Origin: Lachnospiraceae bacterium NK4A179
GTDB taxonomy: Bacteria; Bacillota; Clostridia; Lachnospirales; Lachnospiraceae
Assembly: GCA_000421045.1 (NCBI GenBank)
Contig: ATWC01000011.1
Coordinates: forward strand, 20,379-84,378
Direction: 5' to 3'
DNA: 64,000 nt
Made by a program: the position numbers and the translations under genes. A model generated the notes under the pieces. It saw only the letters and a program-made list of their open reading frames with translations, searched no databases and was not told the DNA's origin. Of this stretch, positions 53,569 through 63,719 are shown in pieces (the stretch's first letter is position 1; the number at the start of each line of letters is the position of its first letter).

Positions 53569-54756
53569 ATGACAGCCGTCAAAGACGAGATCAGAAACCT
53601 TAACACTATACCGGTAGGGGCACTTGGTATAATCCCTTTAAAAGGATGCCTTCACCTGGTTGAGAAGGTGGATCAGTATCTTGTGAAATGGAGAAAAGAA
53701 AGAGAGAATGAGCATGCAGATACACTTGCATTCTCCGGGTATGAAAGAGAATCTTACATTCTCAACGCTGATGTACCCCGTTTTGGAACAGGTGAAGCAA
53801 AGGGTATCATTAAGGAGTCGGTAAGAGGTACAGATCTTTTCCTCCTCGTTGATGTCTGCAACTACAGTCTTACATACAAGCTTTTTGGACAGATCAATCA
53901 TTATTCACCTGATGATCATTATTCGGATCTGAAGAGGATAATCGCTGCGGTAGGCGGCAAGGCAAGAAGGATAACGGTCATCATGCCTTATCTTTACGAA
54001 AGCAGACAGCACAGGCGTACATCACGTGAGTCACTTGACTGTGCATACGCTCTTGAAGAGCTTACGTCAATGGGCGTTGATAATATCATCACATTTGACG
54101 CACACGACCCCAGAGTACAGAATGCTATCCCTCTGAAGGGCTTTGAGACAGTACAGCCCACATATCAGTTTATAAAGGCTATGTGCAAGACACATAAGGA
54201 TCTGCAGTTCAATTCAGATCATATGATGCTTATCAGCCCGGATGAAGGCGGAATGGGCCGTGCGATCTATATGGCAAACGTTCTCGGTCTTGATATGGGT
54301 ATGTTCTATAAGAGGCGTGATTACACAAGAATAGTTGACGGAAGGAATCCTATCGTCGCCCATGAGTTCCTCGGTTCATCCGTGGAAGGAAAGGACATGA
54401 TCATTGTAGATGATATGATCTCATCAGGCGAGAGCATGATCGATGTTGCGCGTGAGCTTAAGGCACGTAAGGCAAGAAGGATATTCTGCTGTGCAACCTT
54501 CGGTCTTTTCACAGGTGGCCTTGAACCCTTCGATAAGGCACATGAGGAAGGCATCATAGAGAGCGTTCTCACAACAAACCTTATCTACCAGACACCTGAA
54601 CTTCTTTCAAGAGACTGGTATATCAACTGCGATATGAGCAAGTATATTGCATACATTATCGATACTCTCAATCATGATGCTTCGATCAGTGATCTGCTCG
54701 ATCCCAGTGAGCGTATCAATAATCTGATGGCAAGATATAATGCAGGAGAGTATTAA
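53569..54756 (+). CDS. prs: Ribose-phosphate pyrophosphokinase
   Basis: The 395-residue protein is PRPP synthetase, of the longer type found in Lachnospiraceae (usual Prs is ~315 aa). The PRPP loop IIVDDMISSGESMIDVA, the RRITVIMPYLYESRQHRR flag region and TFDAHDPRVQNAIP are clear. It supplies PRPP for nucleotides. Good SD AAAGGAGAAAAC. Terminator follows. Confidence 0.93.
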   Translation: MTAVKDEIRNLNTIPVGALGIIPLKGCLHLVEKVDQYLVKWRKERENEHADTLAFSGYERESYILNADVPRFGTGEAKGIIKESVRGTDLFLLVDVCNYSLTYKLFGQINHYSPDDHYSDLKRIIAAVGGKARRITVIMPYLYESRQHRRTSRESLDCAYALEELTSMGVDNIITFDAHDPRVQNAIPLKGFETVQPTYQFIKAMCKTHKDLQFNSDHMMLISPDEGGMGRAIYMANVLGLDMGMFYKRRDYTRIVDGRNPIVAHEFLGSSVEGKDMIIVDDMISSGESMIDVARELKARKARRIFCCATFGLFTGGLEPFDKAHEEGIIESVLTTNLIYQTPELLSRDWYINCDMSKYIAYIIDTLNHDASISDLLDPSERINNLMARYNAGEY

Positions 54757-54797
54757 GTCTTTACATTTTATTCAAAAATTGCTAATATATTGACGAA

Positions 54798-54830
54798 AAG
54801 AAAACCCCGACAGAAAAGGGGTTTTCTTAT
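54798..54830 (+). terminator. prs terminator
   Basis: AAGAAAACCCC (54798-54808) pairs with GGGGTTTTCTT (54818-54828). Confidence 0.88.
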
Positions 54831-55088
54831 TATCCGGGGTGTAAACCTGTGTCTTATAATGGTGACAATCCCGTTGTTTTTTACATAATAGTAGCTGACA
54901 TTTCTATACTAATTGTATAATTTTTTGGGGCGATTTTTTCTAGATATTGCGGTTTTTGTAAAAATATACTACAAAAACCCCTTGTTTCGAAAAGATTTTT
55001 GTATAAATTATTCACTTCGGCCTCCCGATATGTTATAATATTTCGTGGCAATAAAATTTCTGCACAAATATTAGCTAGAGGTGATGAC
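54831..55088 (+). promoter_or_regulatory. glgC promoter region with 9-bp inverted repeat
   Basis: This gap holds no gene. GGTTTTTGT (54951-54959) and ACAAAAACC (54971-54979) form a perfect 9-bp inverted repeat with an 11-nt spacer. Promoter: TTCACT (55011-55016), 17-nt spacer, TATAAT (55034-55039). The repeat lies about 30 nt upstream of the -35, an activator position. Leader of ~45 nt to the ATG. Confidence 0.6.
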
Positions 55089-56363
55089 ATGGTAAAAAAA
55101 GAAATGATCGCTATGCTTCTGGCGGGGGGCCAGGGCAGCAGACTTGGAGTTCTGACCAGAAAAGTCGCCAAACCTGCAGTTTCTTTTGGAGGAAAATACA
55201 GGATCATAGATTTTCCTTTAAGTAACTGTATTGATTCCGGAGTTGATACGGTAGGCGTGCTTACACAGTACCAGCCGCTCAGACTGAATACCCATATCGG
55301 CATCGGTATTCCCTGGGATCTTGACCGTAATGTCGGCGGTGTCACAGTTCTTCCGCCCTACGAGAAGAGCACGAACAGTGAATGGTATACAGGCACGGCA
55401 AATGCCATATACCAGAACATAGATTATATGGAAAGCTACAATCCTGATTACGTGCTTATTCTTTCAGGCGATCACATTTACAAGATGGATTATGAAGTGA
55501 TGCTTGATTTCCATAAGAAGAACGGCGCAGAAGTGACGCTTGCTGTTATGCCGGTTCCAATGGAAGAAGCAAGACGTTTCGGTATAGTCATTACAGATGA
55601 CAACCGCAGGATAGTTGATTTTGAGGAAAAGCCTGAACATCCACGCTCAAATCTTGCGAGCATGGGCATCTACATCTTCAATTGGAAGACCCTGAAAGAT
55701 GCACTTATAGCAAAGGCAGATCAGCCCGCGCTTGACTTCGGAAAGCATGTCATTCCGTATTGCCACAGCAAAAAGGCTCCTATATATGCGTATGAATATA
55801 ACGGCTATTGGAAAGATGTCGGAACACTTCATTCATACTGGGAAGCCAACATGGAGCTTATAGATATCATTCCGGAATTCAATCTCTACGAAGAGTACTG
55901 GAAGATATATACAAAGTCGGATACGCTCACACCTCAGTACATCTCACCCGAGAGTAAAGTGGAGAGATGTCTTATCGGAGAAGGTGCAGATATATACGGT
56001 GAAGTGTACAGCTCGATAATCGGCTGCAATGTCGAGATCGGAAAGGGTGCAGTGATCCGTGACTCGATAATCATGAATGATACGGTTATCGGTGAAGGTG
56101 CACAGATCAACAAGACGATAATTGCCGAGAATACAGTGATAGGCAAGGGTGTAGTGACAGGTACGGGTGAGGAAGTCGATAACGAAACGGATCCTCATAT
56201 ATATAATAACGGTCTCGTGTGCATAGGTGAGAAGACTACAGTTCCTGATAATGTAACCATCGGCAAGAACTCTGTTATTTACGGAAAGACTGATGCGTCA
56301 GACTATCCGAACGGAGAACTTGGAAGCGGAAGGACGTTGATCAAGGAGGGTGATAAGGCATGA
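55089..56363 (+). CDS. glgC: Glucose-1-phosphate adenylyltransferase
   Basis: Start at ATG 55089 (AGAGGTGA SD) gives 424 aa. It makes ADP-glucose for glycogen. Visible: [63 protein letters not shown] and [14 protein letters not shown], then a beta-helix C-terminal domain ([20 protein letters not shown]). It forms a unit with glgD (4-nt overlap), the two-subunit enzyme of clostridia and bacilli. Confidence 0.96.
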   Translation: MVKKEMIAMLLAGGQGSRLGVLTRKVAKPAVSFGGKYRIIDFPLSNCIDSGVDTVGVLTQYQPLRLNTHIGIGIPWDLDRNVGGVTVLPPYEKSTNSEWYTGTANAIYQNIDYMESYNPDYVLILSGDHIYKMDYEVMLDFHKKNGAEVTLAVMPVPMEEARRFGIVITDDNRRIVDFEEKPEHPRSNLASMGIYIFNWKTLKDALIAKADQPALDFGKHVIPYCHSKKAPIYAYEYNGYWKDVGTLHSYWEANMELIDIIPEFNLYEEYWKIYTKSDTLTPQYISPESKVERCLIGEGADIYGEVYSSIIGCNVEIGKGAVIRDSIIMNDTVIGEGAQINKTIIAENTVIGKGVVTGTGEEVDNETDPHIYNNGLVCIGEKTTVPDNVTIGKNSVIYGKTDASDYPNGELGSGRTLIKEGDKA

Positions 56364-57484
56364 GAGCAATGGGAATCATCCTCGCCGGCGGCGGGATGAA
56401 AAACAGCAGGATGGGTGAATTGGCAGCTAAGAGAGCCGTTGCAGCAATGCCTGTGGCAGGCAGCTACCGTAGTATAGATTTTGCGTTGAGCAATATGAGC
56501 AATTCGCACATTCAGAAAGTCGCCGTACTTACACAGGATAACGCAAGAAGCCTCAATGAACATTTAAGTTCATCAAAATGGTGGGATTTCGGCCGTAAAC
56601 AGGGCGGCATGTATGTGTTCACTCCTACAAGGACACTGGATAATTCGGACTGGTACAGAGGCACAGCTGACTCGATTGCCCAGAATATTGAATTTATCAA
56701 GGACAGTCACGAGCCTTATGTGGTGATCGCTTCCGGCGACTGTGTCTACAAGATGGATTATGGTGAGGTGCTTGAGTATCACATCGATAAGAAGGCTGAT
56801 ATCACGGTTGTCTGCAAGGATATGCCTGAAGATGTGAATGTGGAGCGCTTCGGATGCGTAAAGACAGATGCTGACGGCAGGATAACAGAGTTTGAGGAAA
56901 AGCCTGTGCAGGCTACATCAAACACTATCTCATGCGGTATTTATATCATCAGGAGAAGACAGCTTGTCGAGATGATAGAAAAGGCATCTCTTGAAAACAG
57001 GTACGATTTTGTTAAGGATGTGCTTATCAGATACAAGGATATTAAGCGCATTTATGCTTATAAGATGACGGATTACTGGAAGAACATATCTACCATTCAG
57101 GATTACTATGACACAAACATGGATTTCCTGAAACCGGATATCAGAAGATATTTCTTCAAGACTTTTCCGGATATCTATTCCAAGGTTGATGATCTGCCTC
57201 CTGCAAAATATAACGTGGGTGTGGAAGTCCGCAACAGTCTTGTGGCCAGCGGAAGCATAATAAACGGAACCATTGAGAATTCGGTGGTATTCAAAAAAGC
57301 TTTTATAGGTAACAACTGTACTATCAGGAATTCCATAATCCTCAATGATGTTTATATCGGCGATAACTCGTATATTGAAAACTGCATCGTCGAAAGCCGC
57401 AGTACTATAAGGGCTAATTCAGTACAGAAGGGAGATGACGGAATAAAAATTGTTGTCGAAAAGAACGAACGTTATGTTATCTAG
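56360..57484 (+). CDS. glgD: Glucose-1-phosphate adenylyltransferase, GlgD subunit
   Basis: The 374-residue GlgC paralogue has the diverged nucleotide loop [32 protein letters not shown] and [19 protein letters not shown], with the C-terminal beta-helix domain. GlgD has little activity by itself in studied Firmicutes and enhances GlgC. Co-translated with glgC by ATGA overlap. Confidence 0.93.
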   Translation: MRAMGIILAGGGMKNSRMGELAAKRAVAAMPVAGSYRSIDFALSNMSNSHIQKVAVLTQDNARSLNEHLSSSKWWDFGRKQGGMYVFTPTRTLDNSDWYRGTADSIAQNIEFIKDSHEPYVVIASGDCVYKMDYGEVLEYHIDKKADITVVCKDMPEDVNVERFGCVKTDADGRITEFEEKPVQATSNTISCGIYIIRRRQLVEMIEKASLENRYDFVKDVLIRYKDIKRIYAYKMTDYWKNISTIQDYYDTNMDFLKPDIRRYFFKTFPDIYSKVDDLPPAKYNVGVEVRNSLVASGSIINGTIENSVVFKKAFIGNNCTIRNSIILNDVYIGDNSYIENCIVESRSTIRANSVQKGDDGIKIVVEKNERYVI

Positions 57485-57541
57485 CAGTAAGGTTTTCAGA
57501 GAAGAAGTAAGAATTAATAAAACAGGGGGTTTTACGGGGTT

Positions 57542-57823
57542 ATGAATGTTACAGATGTACGCATACGGACTATGGAAAAGGAAGGAAAGCTTAAAGCAGT
57601 AGCATCTATAACGATAGATGATTGTTTCGTTATTCATGACATCAAAGTCATTGAAGGCGATCACGGGCTTTTTATAGCTATGCCCAGCCGAAAGGCTCAG
57701 GACGGAACATATAAGGATATAGCACATCCTATCAATTCCGATACCAGAGCTGAACTGCAGAAACTCATCCTTGAACGTTATGAAAGTGTAGCAAACAGCG
57801 AAATGGAGAGTGCAGCGCAGTAA
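57542..57823 (+). CDS. spoVG: Septation/regulatory protein SpoVG
   Basis: The 93-residue protein is the conserved SpoVG nucleic-acid-binding protein: [31 protein letters not shown] and [22 protein letters not shown], then DTRAELQ. SpoVG affects asymmetric septation and gene regulation, and is present also in non-spore-formers. It has its own SD (GGGGTT) and stands between glgD and pth with a terminator after it. Confidence 0.96.
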   Translation: MNVTDVRIRTMEKEGKLKAVASITIDDCFVIHDIKVIEGDHGLFIAMPSRKAQDGTYKDIAHPINSDTRAELQKLILERYESVANSEMESAAQ

Positions 57824-57893
57824 GGAACTGTTCATAAGATCCTTAAGTGCATCTTTGGCAAGACATTATAATATAGGATTAATAAACACAGCA

Positions 57894-57926
57894 AAAACGG
57901 GACCGGGTTTTACCGGTCCTGTTTTT
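57894..57926 (+). terminator. Terminator after spoVG
   Basis: AAAAC-G-GGACCGG / CCGGTCC-T-GTTTT stem with 6-nt loop, then T. Confidence 0.85.
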
Positions 57927-58026
57927 GTTGTTGTCCATCATTCTGTATTGAAAAATAACATAACGCGTTTTAAAATTAATGTCTGAATATTAGCTGGTAA
58001 GTTTAAGTTTTTAAGAGGTAAAAAAG

Positions 58027-58602
58027 ATGTATATGGTAGCCGGCCTGGGAAATCCGGGCAGACAGTATGAGGGCACGAGGCACAACTGCGGCTTCGAGGC
58101 TCTTGATGTGCTTATGAAAAAGTATTCAGTGACTCTGACAGAGACAAAGTGTCAGGCATTTTATGGTAAATGCATGATAGAAGGTCAGAAAACACTGTTA
58201 GTAAAACCGCAGACTTACATGAATTTAAGCGGGACTGCGATACAGGGACTTGCTGATTTTTACAAGATAGATACAGCAAATGAACTGATAGTGATATGTG
58301 ATGATATTAATCTTGCTCCGGGGCTGCTGCGTGTGAGACCTAAAGGATCGGCAGGAGGTCACAACGGACTTAAGGATATTATCAGCAAGATAGGAAGTGA
58401 GGACTTTATACGTATCCGCGTTGGCGTGGGTGAAAAGCCTGCAGGCTGGGATCTGGCCGATCATGTGCTCGGACATTTTTCCGCTGAAGATGAGAAGCTT
58501 ATGGAAGAGAGCAGACAGAGAGCTGCCGAGGCTGTCGAGATGATAATAAGCGGTGAGCCTGTTGATAAAGTAATGAGTAAGTACAATACAAAAAAGGTCT
58601 GA
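58027..58602 (+). CDS. pth: Peptidyl-tRNA hydrolase
   Basis: The 191-residue protein releases tRNA from peptidyl-tRNA that drops off ribosomes. MVAGLGNPGRQYEGTRHNCGF includes the catalytic His of the RHN motif, and VKPQTYMNLSG, ICDDINLAPGLLRVRPKGSAGGHNGLKDI and FIRIRVGVGEKP complete the family. SD AAGAGGTAA. It is 3 nt before mfd, a common pairing in Firmicutes. Confidence 0.97.
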   Translation: MYMVAGLGNPGRQYEGTRHNCGFEALDVLMKKYSVTLTETKCQAFYGKCMIEGQKTLLVKPQTYMNLSGTAIQGLADFYKIDTANELIVICDDINLAPGLLRVRPKGSAGGHNGLKDIISKIGSEDFIRIRVGVGEKPAGWDLADHVLGHFSAEDEKLMEESRQRAAEAVEMIISGEPVDKVMSKYNTKKV

Positions 58603-58605
58603 TTG

Positions 58606-61600
58606 ATGAAAATATTAAATGCTCCGCTTAAGGAACTGAGCTGGTTTGAGGAAGCTGCTTTTGATGTCGAAGAAGGAAAGGCAAAGCTTTCGATAACAGG
58701 AACGGTTGATTCTGAAAAACTGCATATGATAAGTGCACTTGGTGAGAGGACCGATGTTTCGGTCATCATCACTTATTCTGATGTGAATGCTGCAGCGATC
58801 GCAGAGGAGTATCGTTTTTTTGACAGGAATACTTATGTATATCCTGCAAAAGATCTTATCTTCTACCAGGCAGATATAAACGGTGCGGAGACACTTAAGA
58901 AGAGACTTTCTGTCATAAAGCAGCTGCTTACGGGAGGGCATGTGACAGTAGTCACTACTTTTGATGCGCTGATGGAACCGTGCCTTCCGCTTGATGTCAT
59001 AAAGGATCATATCCTCTATGTAGAAAAGGGAAGGATCATAGAAGAGGACGCCGCAGCGATAATGCTCGTATCCATGGGCTATACACGTACATCGTATCAG
59101 GTTGCCTCTCCCGGAGAGTTTTCGATACGCGGCGGTATCATTGATGTGTTTGATGTTACGGCAGAGAACCCTCTGCGTATAGAACTCTGGGGCGATGAAG
59201 TTGAGTCCATAAGATATTTTGATGCAGAGAGCCAGCGCTCCATCGAAGAGATAGAAAAGGCTGAAATATTTCCGGCTGCGGAGATGATACTCGGAAAAAC
59301 TCTGCGCTATGAAGGTTACAGAAAGATAGAAACCGAGATGAAGGCGCGCATAGAGGAATTCCGTGATGCGTATAAACCTGAAGAGGCTTCACGTCTTAAG
59401 ATGCGTCTTGAAGAGCTTGAGAATGTGCTCATTCATGATACGGGAGTTTTAAACCTTGATGGTTACATCCATTATTTCTATCCGGAGACGGTGAATTTTC
59501 TTGATCTGCTCAAGGGACGGAGATACTGTGTGTTCCTTGATGAACCTGCAAGACTTTCCGAATATGCTTCGGGTGTAGAGATCGAATATAACGAAAGTAT
59601 GAAGAACAGACTTGCCGGCGGATACTGTCTGCCTGGACAGGCGGATATACTTACGCCTGTGAATGCAGTGCTTCATCGTCTGAATAATGAAAGTACGGTT
59701 CAGTTGATGGCTCTTCCGAGAGAGGACATTCTTTTTCCCGGAGAACGCAAAGAGTCTTTGAACGTTCGTACACTCTCGTCATATAACTCAAGCTTCTCTG
59801 CACTTACTGCTGATCTTAAAAAACTTAAGAATGAAGGTTACAGAGTTGTGATCCTTTCGGGTTCACGCGCGAGAGCAAAGCGTCTTGCGGAGGATCTGGG
59901 ATATGAGGATATCATCGCAGCTTATACTGAAAATGCAGATGATGAACTGGTGCCGAAGGAGATAGTAACTTTTTACGGAAGAGTAAGAAAAGGTTTTACT
60001 TATCCTGATCTTAAGTTCACGGTCATAGCCGAGACTGATATTTTTGGAGCAGAGCATAGAAAGAAAAAAAAGAAGAAATCCAGATTTGCTCCGGGAAGAA
60101 AACTTGAAGGTCTTTCGGATCTTCATGTCGGTGACTATGTTATCAACGAAGACTGCGGTGTAGGTATATATCGTGGTATAGAAAAAGTTGAGATAGAGCA
60201 TATCCGCAAGGATTACATGAAGATAGAATACAGGGACGGAGCCTTTCTGTATGTTCCGGCAACTGCTTTTGATAAGGTTTCATTGTATGCGGATAAGGAT
60301 GCCAAGAAACCAAAACTCAACAAACTTGGCACTGAAGAGTGGAATCGTACCAAGGAAAAAGCAAAGACCGCCGTAGATACCGTAGCTAAGGAACTTGTGG
60401 ATCTGTATGCCGCAAGGATGATGAGCAACGGTTATCGTTATGGTGAGGATACGGTATGGCAGCGAGAGTTTGAAGAGATGTTTCCGTACGAGGAGACCGA
60501 GGATCAGCTGAATGCCATTGAAGCGACCAAAGCCGATATGGAAAGCAGCAAGATTATGGATCGTCTTATCTGCGGTGATGTAGGATTCGGAAAAACAGAG
60601 ATCGCAATACGTGCTGCATTCAAAGCGGTGCAGGAGAATAAACAGGTTGCATATCTCGTGCCCACAACAATACTTGCGGAACAGCATTTTAATACCTTCA
60701 CGGAGCGCATGAAGAATTATCCTGTCAGGATAGAAATGCTTTCGCGCTTCAGAACACCTGCGCAGATAAAGAAAGCCCTGGCTAATCTGAAAGCAGGACT
60801 TGTGGATATAGTTATAGGAACACACAGGCTTCTTTCAAAGGATGTACAGTTCAGTGATCTGGGACTTCTCATAATCGATGAGGAACAGCGTTTTGGTGTA
60901 GGACATAAGGAAAAGATAAAGCAGCTTAAACAGAATGTGGATGTCCTTACACTTACCGCAACACCCATACCGCGTACGCTTCACATGAGTCTTGCCGGTA
61001 TCAGGGATATGAGCCTTCTTGAGGAAGCTCCTCAGAACAGGCAGCCCATACAGACTTTCATCTGTGAATACAATGAAGAGATGGTAAGGGAAGCAGTAAA
61101 GAGAGAGCTGATGCGCGGAGGTCAGGTTTACTATGTTTACAACAGGATTGCCAACATAGCAGAGATCGCTGACGAAGTGTCTGCGCTTGTCCCGGGAGCG
61201 AAGGTTGCATTTGCACATGGTCAGATGAGCGAGAACATGCTTGAGGACATAATGATGTCCTTTATTAACCGTGAGATAGATGTGCTCGTATCAACAACTA
61301 TAATCGAAACCGGTTTGGATATTCCTAATGTAAATACGATGATCATCAGGGATTCCGACAGGATGGGACTCGCACAGCTCTATCAGCTTCGCGGACGCGT
61401 GGGAAGATCAGAGCGCACGGCTTATGCATTTCTCATGTATGACAGAAATAAGATACTCAAGGAGACAGCGGAGAAGAGACTTTCCGCGATCAGGGAATAC
61501 ACTGAGCTTGGAAGCGGCTTCAAGATCGCGATGAGTGATCTGGAGATAAGAGGAGCCGGAAATGTTCTGGGTAAGGCGCAGCATGGACAGGTCGAAGCGA

Positions 61601-62133
61601 TAGGTTATGATCTGTATTGCAGGATGCTGGAAGCTGCGATCAAGGAGAAACGCGGTCTTCCGCCTGAAAGAGACGAAGGCTGCGAGATGGATATGAACAT
61701 AGATGCTTTCCTGCCGCCTTCATATATAGTGAATGAGCTTCAGAAACTCGACATGTACAAGCGTATAGCTGCTATAAGGAATGAGGCTGATGCGGGAGAT
61801 ATGCGGGATGAGATGAAGGATCGTTTCGGAGGCATACCGATAGAAGCAGAAAGGCTTATACAGATCGCTGAACTTAAGGCGGTGGCTTCTTCGGAGTATA
61901 TCACGAAGGTAAGCGGACGTGACGGTAATCTGAATCTGACGATGGATCGCAATGCACCGGTTGATGTTGACAGGATCCCGTATCTGCTCAATGATTACGG
62001 CGGAGATCTGAGACTCAAGACTGTCGGGGATCCTGTGTTTACGCTTCTTTATGAAGGCAGCGGTCCGGAATTGATGCTTGAAAAGACAAAGGAACTTCTT
62101 GAACATATGAAGATGATAATTATGGTAAAATGA
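58606..62133 (+). CDS. mfd: Transcription-repair coupling factor
   Basis: The 1175-residue protein has the full Mfd layout: UvrB-like N-terminal domain, RNA polymerase-interacting CarD-like domain (residues ~500-570; LHVGDYVINEDCGVGIYRGIEK), helicase core with Walker A ICGDVGFGKTE, LLIIDEEQRFGVGHKE, TATPIPRTLHMS and QLRGRVGRS, and the C-terminal TRCF domain. It removes stalled RNA polymerase and recruits UvrA. ATG 58606; a TTG at 58603 is next to it. Lys-rich run (HRKKKKKKSRF) before the RID domain. Confidence 0.98.
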   Translation: MKILNAPLKELSWFEEAAFDVEEGKAKLSITGTVDSEKLHMISALGERTDVSVIITYSDVNAAAIAEEYRFFDRNTYVYPAKDLIFYQADINGAETLKKRLSVIKQLLTGGHVTVVTTFDALMEPCLPLDVIKDHILYVEKGRIIEEDAAAIMLVSMGYTRTSYQVASPGEFSIRGGIIDVFDVTAENPLRIELWGDEVESIRYFDAESQRSIEEIEKAEIFPAAEMILGKTLRYEGYRKIETEMKARIEEFRDAYKPEEASRLKMRLEELENVLIHDTGVLNLDGYIHYFYPETVNFLDLLKGRRYCVFLDEPARLSEYASGVEIEYNESMKNRLAGGYCLPGQADILTPVNAVLHRLNNESTVQLMALPREDILFPGERKESLNVRTLSSYNSSFSALTADLKKLKNEGYRVVILSGSRARAKRLAEDLGYEDIIAAYTENADDELVPKEIVTFYGRVRKGFTYPDLKFTVIAETDIFGAEHRKKKKKKSRFAPGRKLEGLSDLHVGDYVINEDCGVGIYRGIEKVEIEHIRKDYMKIEYRDGAFLYVPATAFDKVSLYADKDAKKPKLNKLGTEEWNRTKEKAKTAVDTVAKELVDLYAARMMSNGYRYGEDTVWQREFEEMFPYEETEDQLNAIEATKADMESSKIMDRLICGDVGFGKTEIAIRAAFKAVQENKQVAYLVPTTILAEQHFNTFTERMKNYPVRIEMLSRFRTPAQIKKALANLKAGLVDIVIGTHRLLSKDVQFSDLGLLIIDEEQRFGVGHKEKIKQLKQNVDVLTLTATPIPRTLHMSLAGIRDMSLLEEAPQNRQPIQTFICEYNEEMVREAVKRELMRGGQVYYVYNRIANIAEIADEVSALVPGAKVAFAHGQMSENMLEDIMMSFINREIDVLVSTTIIETGLDIPNVNTMIIRDSDRMGLAQLYQLRGRVGRSERTAYAFLMYDRNKILKETAEKRLSAIREYTELGSGFKIAMSDLEIRGAGNVLGKAQHGQVEAIGYDLYCRMLEAAIKEKRGLPPERDEGCEMDMNIDAFLPPSYIVNELQKLDMYKRIAAIRNEADAGDMRDEMKDRFGGIPIEAERLIQIAELKAVASSEYITKVSGRDGNLNLTMDRNAPVDVDRIPYLLNDYGGDLRLKTVGDPVFTLLYEGSGPELMLEKTKELLEHMKMIIMVK

Positions 62134-62149
62134 TTTAGTTCATAAAAAA

Positions 62150-62189
62150 GCTCAGAGAAACCGCATACGCGGATTTCTCTTCGTGGAGG
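62150..62189 (+). repeat. 40-nt leader element, copy 2, directly before the zinc-ribbon gene start
   Basis: It is 37/40 identical to 9311-9350. Here the arms are longer: AGAGAAACCGC pairs with GCGGATTTCTCT (one bulged A) around an ATAC loop. GGAGG at its end is the SD for ATG 62196. The gene downstream is unrelated to the response regulator after copy 1. Confidence 0.85.
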
Positions 62190-62195
62190 ATTAAA

Positions 62196-63173
62196 ATGTC
62201 TGATACAAAATTTTGTCCAAGCTGTGGAAATGAAGTATCCGTAATGACAAAATACTGTGATAACTGCGGATATGCATTCCCGCGTGAAACTATACCTATG
62301 GCAGCATCGTCTGCATCTGAAGCATCACCGGTACAGGCAGCGCAGTCGCCTGCAACATCACCGGTGCAGACACAGCCTGCACCTTCAGCAATGCCGGTAC
62401 AGACCCCGTTTGCAGCTGCAGCGGCACCGATACAGGCAGCATCACCTGTACAGACACAGCCTGCACCTTCAGCAATGTCGACACAGACACCGTCTGCGCC
62501 TGCATCAGCACCGGTACAGACAGCGCAGTCGCCTGCAACATCACCTGTGCAGACACAGACCATACCTTCAACAATACCGGTACAGACACCGCCTGCACCT
62601 GCTGCATCGATGCCGACACCACCGGTACAGAATAGTATAAATACATATATGCAGGGGACTCCTTCATATGATCAGTTCAACAATTATGGGAATCCGGCTC
62701 AAATGGGAGTGCCGATACAGAATTCGAATATGAATCAGAACCTGAATATGAATCCGAGTTCACCGATGAATCCGAATATGAATATGAATCGTAATCAATC
62801 GATGAATCAGGGATATGGCGGTCAGTATCAGCAGGGAATGCCTATGCAGAATGCGCCTATGAATCAGAACAGGCCCGGCCCCAATCCGTATATGCAACCC
62901 AAGCCGTCGATGAAGAATCCTTATCTTGAGGGCGGCGTGAATGTTAACAGTCCTTATATGCAGAGCAGCAAGCTTTCAGCTCTTCCGTACGAAAATGCAC
63001 CGTCGCCTGCAACAGCGGCACCTGCAGCGATCACTCCTTCAGAGAAACCTGCTGCGGCGCTTATGCCAAAGCCTAAAAAACATACCGCTCTGATCACAGT
63101 GCTTGTTGTGCTTGCAATACTCACCTTCTTAGGAGCCGCCGGCACTATCGCATTTCTGCTCCTGATCGTATAA
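62196..63173 (+). CDS. Zinc-ribbon protein with Pro/Gln repeats and C-terminal membrane segment
   Basis: The 325-residue protein starts with a zinc ribbon, FCPSCGNEVSVMTKYCDNCG (residues ~4-23). Then comes a low-complexity region with copies of SPVQTQPAPSA and AQSPATSPVQT (residues ~40-150) and an Asn/Met/Gln-rich part (NMNPNMNMNRNQ, MQNAPMNQNRPGP). A membrane segment ends the protein (residues ~295-325, hydrophobic to the last residue). The repeats arise from near-identical DNA copies at ~62340-62400, 62448-62485 and ~62520-62570. It has the repeated 40-nt leader. Function unknown. Confidence 0.85.
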   Translation: MSDTKFCPSCGNEVSVMTKYCDNCGYAFPRETIPMAASSASEASPVQAAQSPATSPVQTQPAPSAMPVQTPFAAAAAPIQAASPVQTQPAPSAMSTQTPSAPASAPVQTAQSPATSPVQTQTIPSTIPVQTPPAPAASMPTPPVQNSINTYMQGTPSYDQFNNYGNPAQMGVPIQNSNMNQNLNMNPSSPMNPNMNMNRNQSMNQGYGGQYQQGMPMQNAPMNQNRPGPNPYMQPKPSMKNPYLEGGVNVNSPYMQSSKLSALPYENAPSPATAAPAAITPSEKPAAALMPKPKKHTALITVLVVLAILTFLGAAGTIAFLLLIV

Positions 63174-63260
63174 TGATTTGAGTATTGAACAGCGAATGCA
63201 TGACAACGGTCGCTGGCTTTGATTTACGTTGTGAATATGGAACGGGCAGCGTGTTAAGTA

Positions 63261-63307
63261 AGAGGGCTTATGCACTAAGTGATTAGTGCGAGGGCTCTCT
63301 TTTTTTG
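63261..63307 (+). terminator. Terminator after the zinc-ribbon gene
   Basis: AGAGGGC (63261-63267) with GGCTCTCT (63293-63300, one G-T pair) and inner GCACTA/TAGTGC (63272-63277/63284-63289), then T7. Confidence 0.85.
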
Positions 63308-63464
63308 CTGGATAATAGATTTCTTTGTAAGTATTTTGATGAGATAGTGATTTGAAACAGTTGTACTCTATCTACTGTTACAGTAGTATGACATCTATGT
63401 ATGTTGAAATGTTATCATGGAGTCTCCAACCGGGAATGAATAATGGATACTATTCGTGTTATAA
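63308..63464. other. Intergenic AT-rich stretch without clear gene
   Basis: After the terminator there is a direct-looking CTATCTACTG-type segment and a short frame from an ATG at 63443 (27 aa), which I do not consider real. No promoter with both boxes is clear. Confidence 0.4.
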
Positions 63465-63509
63465 AAAAATGTTGGATTTTCGACTCGTTGTATAAGAAAT
63501 ATTGCGCAA

Positions 63510-63707
63510 TTGCGTATTCTGGGTGAAAATGAGTATTATGAATACACAAAAAGTGATGCCTGGTTATGGTACGGCTTTTTAATTGACTTTGCTACCGGAC
63601 TAAGTGACGTCAAGAATGTCGTAGAAAAAAATATGGCTGATGTGAAGTTAAGAACAGATGCGATGAGAATCAATCTTTCCTCAAATCTTATGTGTTCGGT
63701 AGAATAA
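63510..63707 (+). CDS. Small ORF, possible gene remnant
   Basis: The 65-residue frame starts at TTG 63510; the frame is open from 63465 without an ATG. The product is soluble and unrecognised (EYYEYTKSDAWLWYGF, then LSDVKNVVEKNMADVKL). It has no SD, so it may be the 3' remnant of a longer gene. The AAGGAG that starts the next gene overlaps its stop. Confidence 0.35.
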   Translation: MRILGENEYYEYTKSDAWLWYGFLIDFATGLSDVKNVVEKNMADVKLRTDAMRINLSSNLMCSVE

Positions 63708-63719
63708 GGAGCTAAATAT

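Noticed and set aside
57867..57872. TATAAT between spoVG and its terminator, possible small RNA promoter
   Set aside because: No -35 and a terminator only ~25 nt further; too short to support.
62296..62667. Frames on both strands through the repeat region of the zinc-ribbon gene
   Set aside because: Repetitive DNA keeps several frames open; only the plus frame from 62196 has an SD, a zinc ribbon and a membrane segment.
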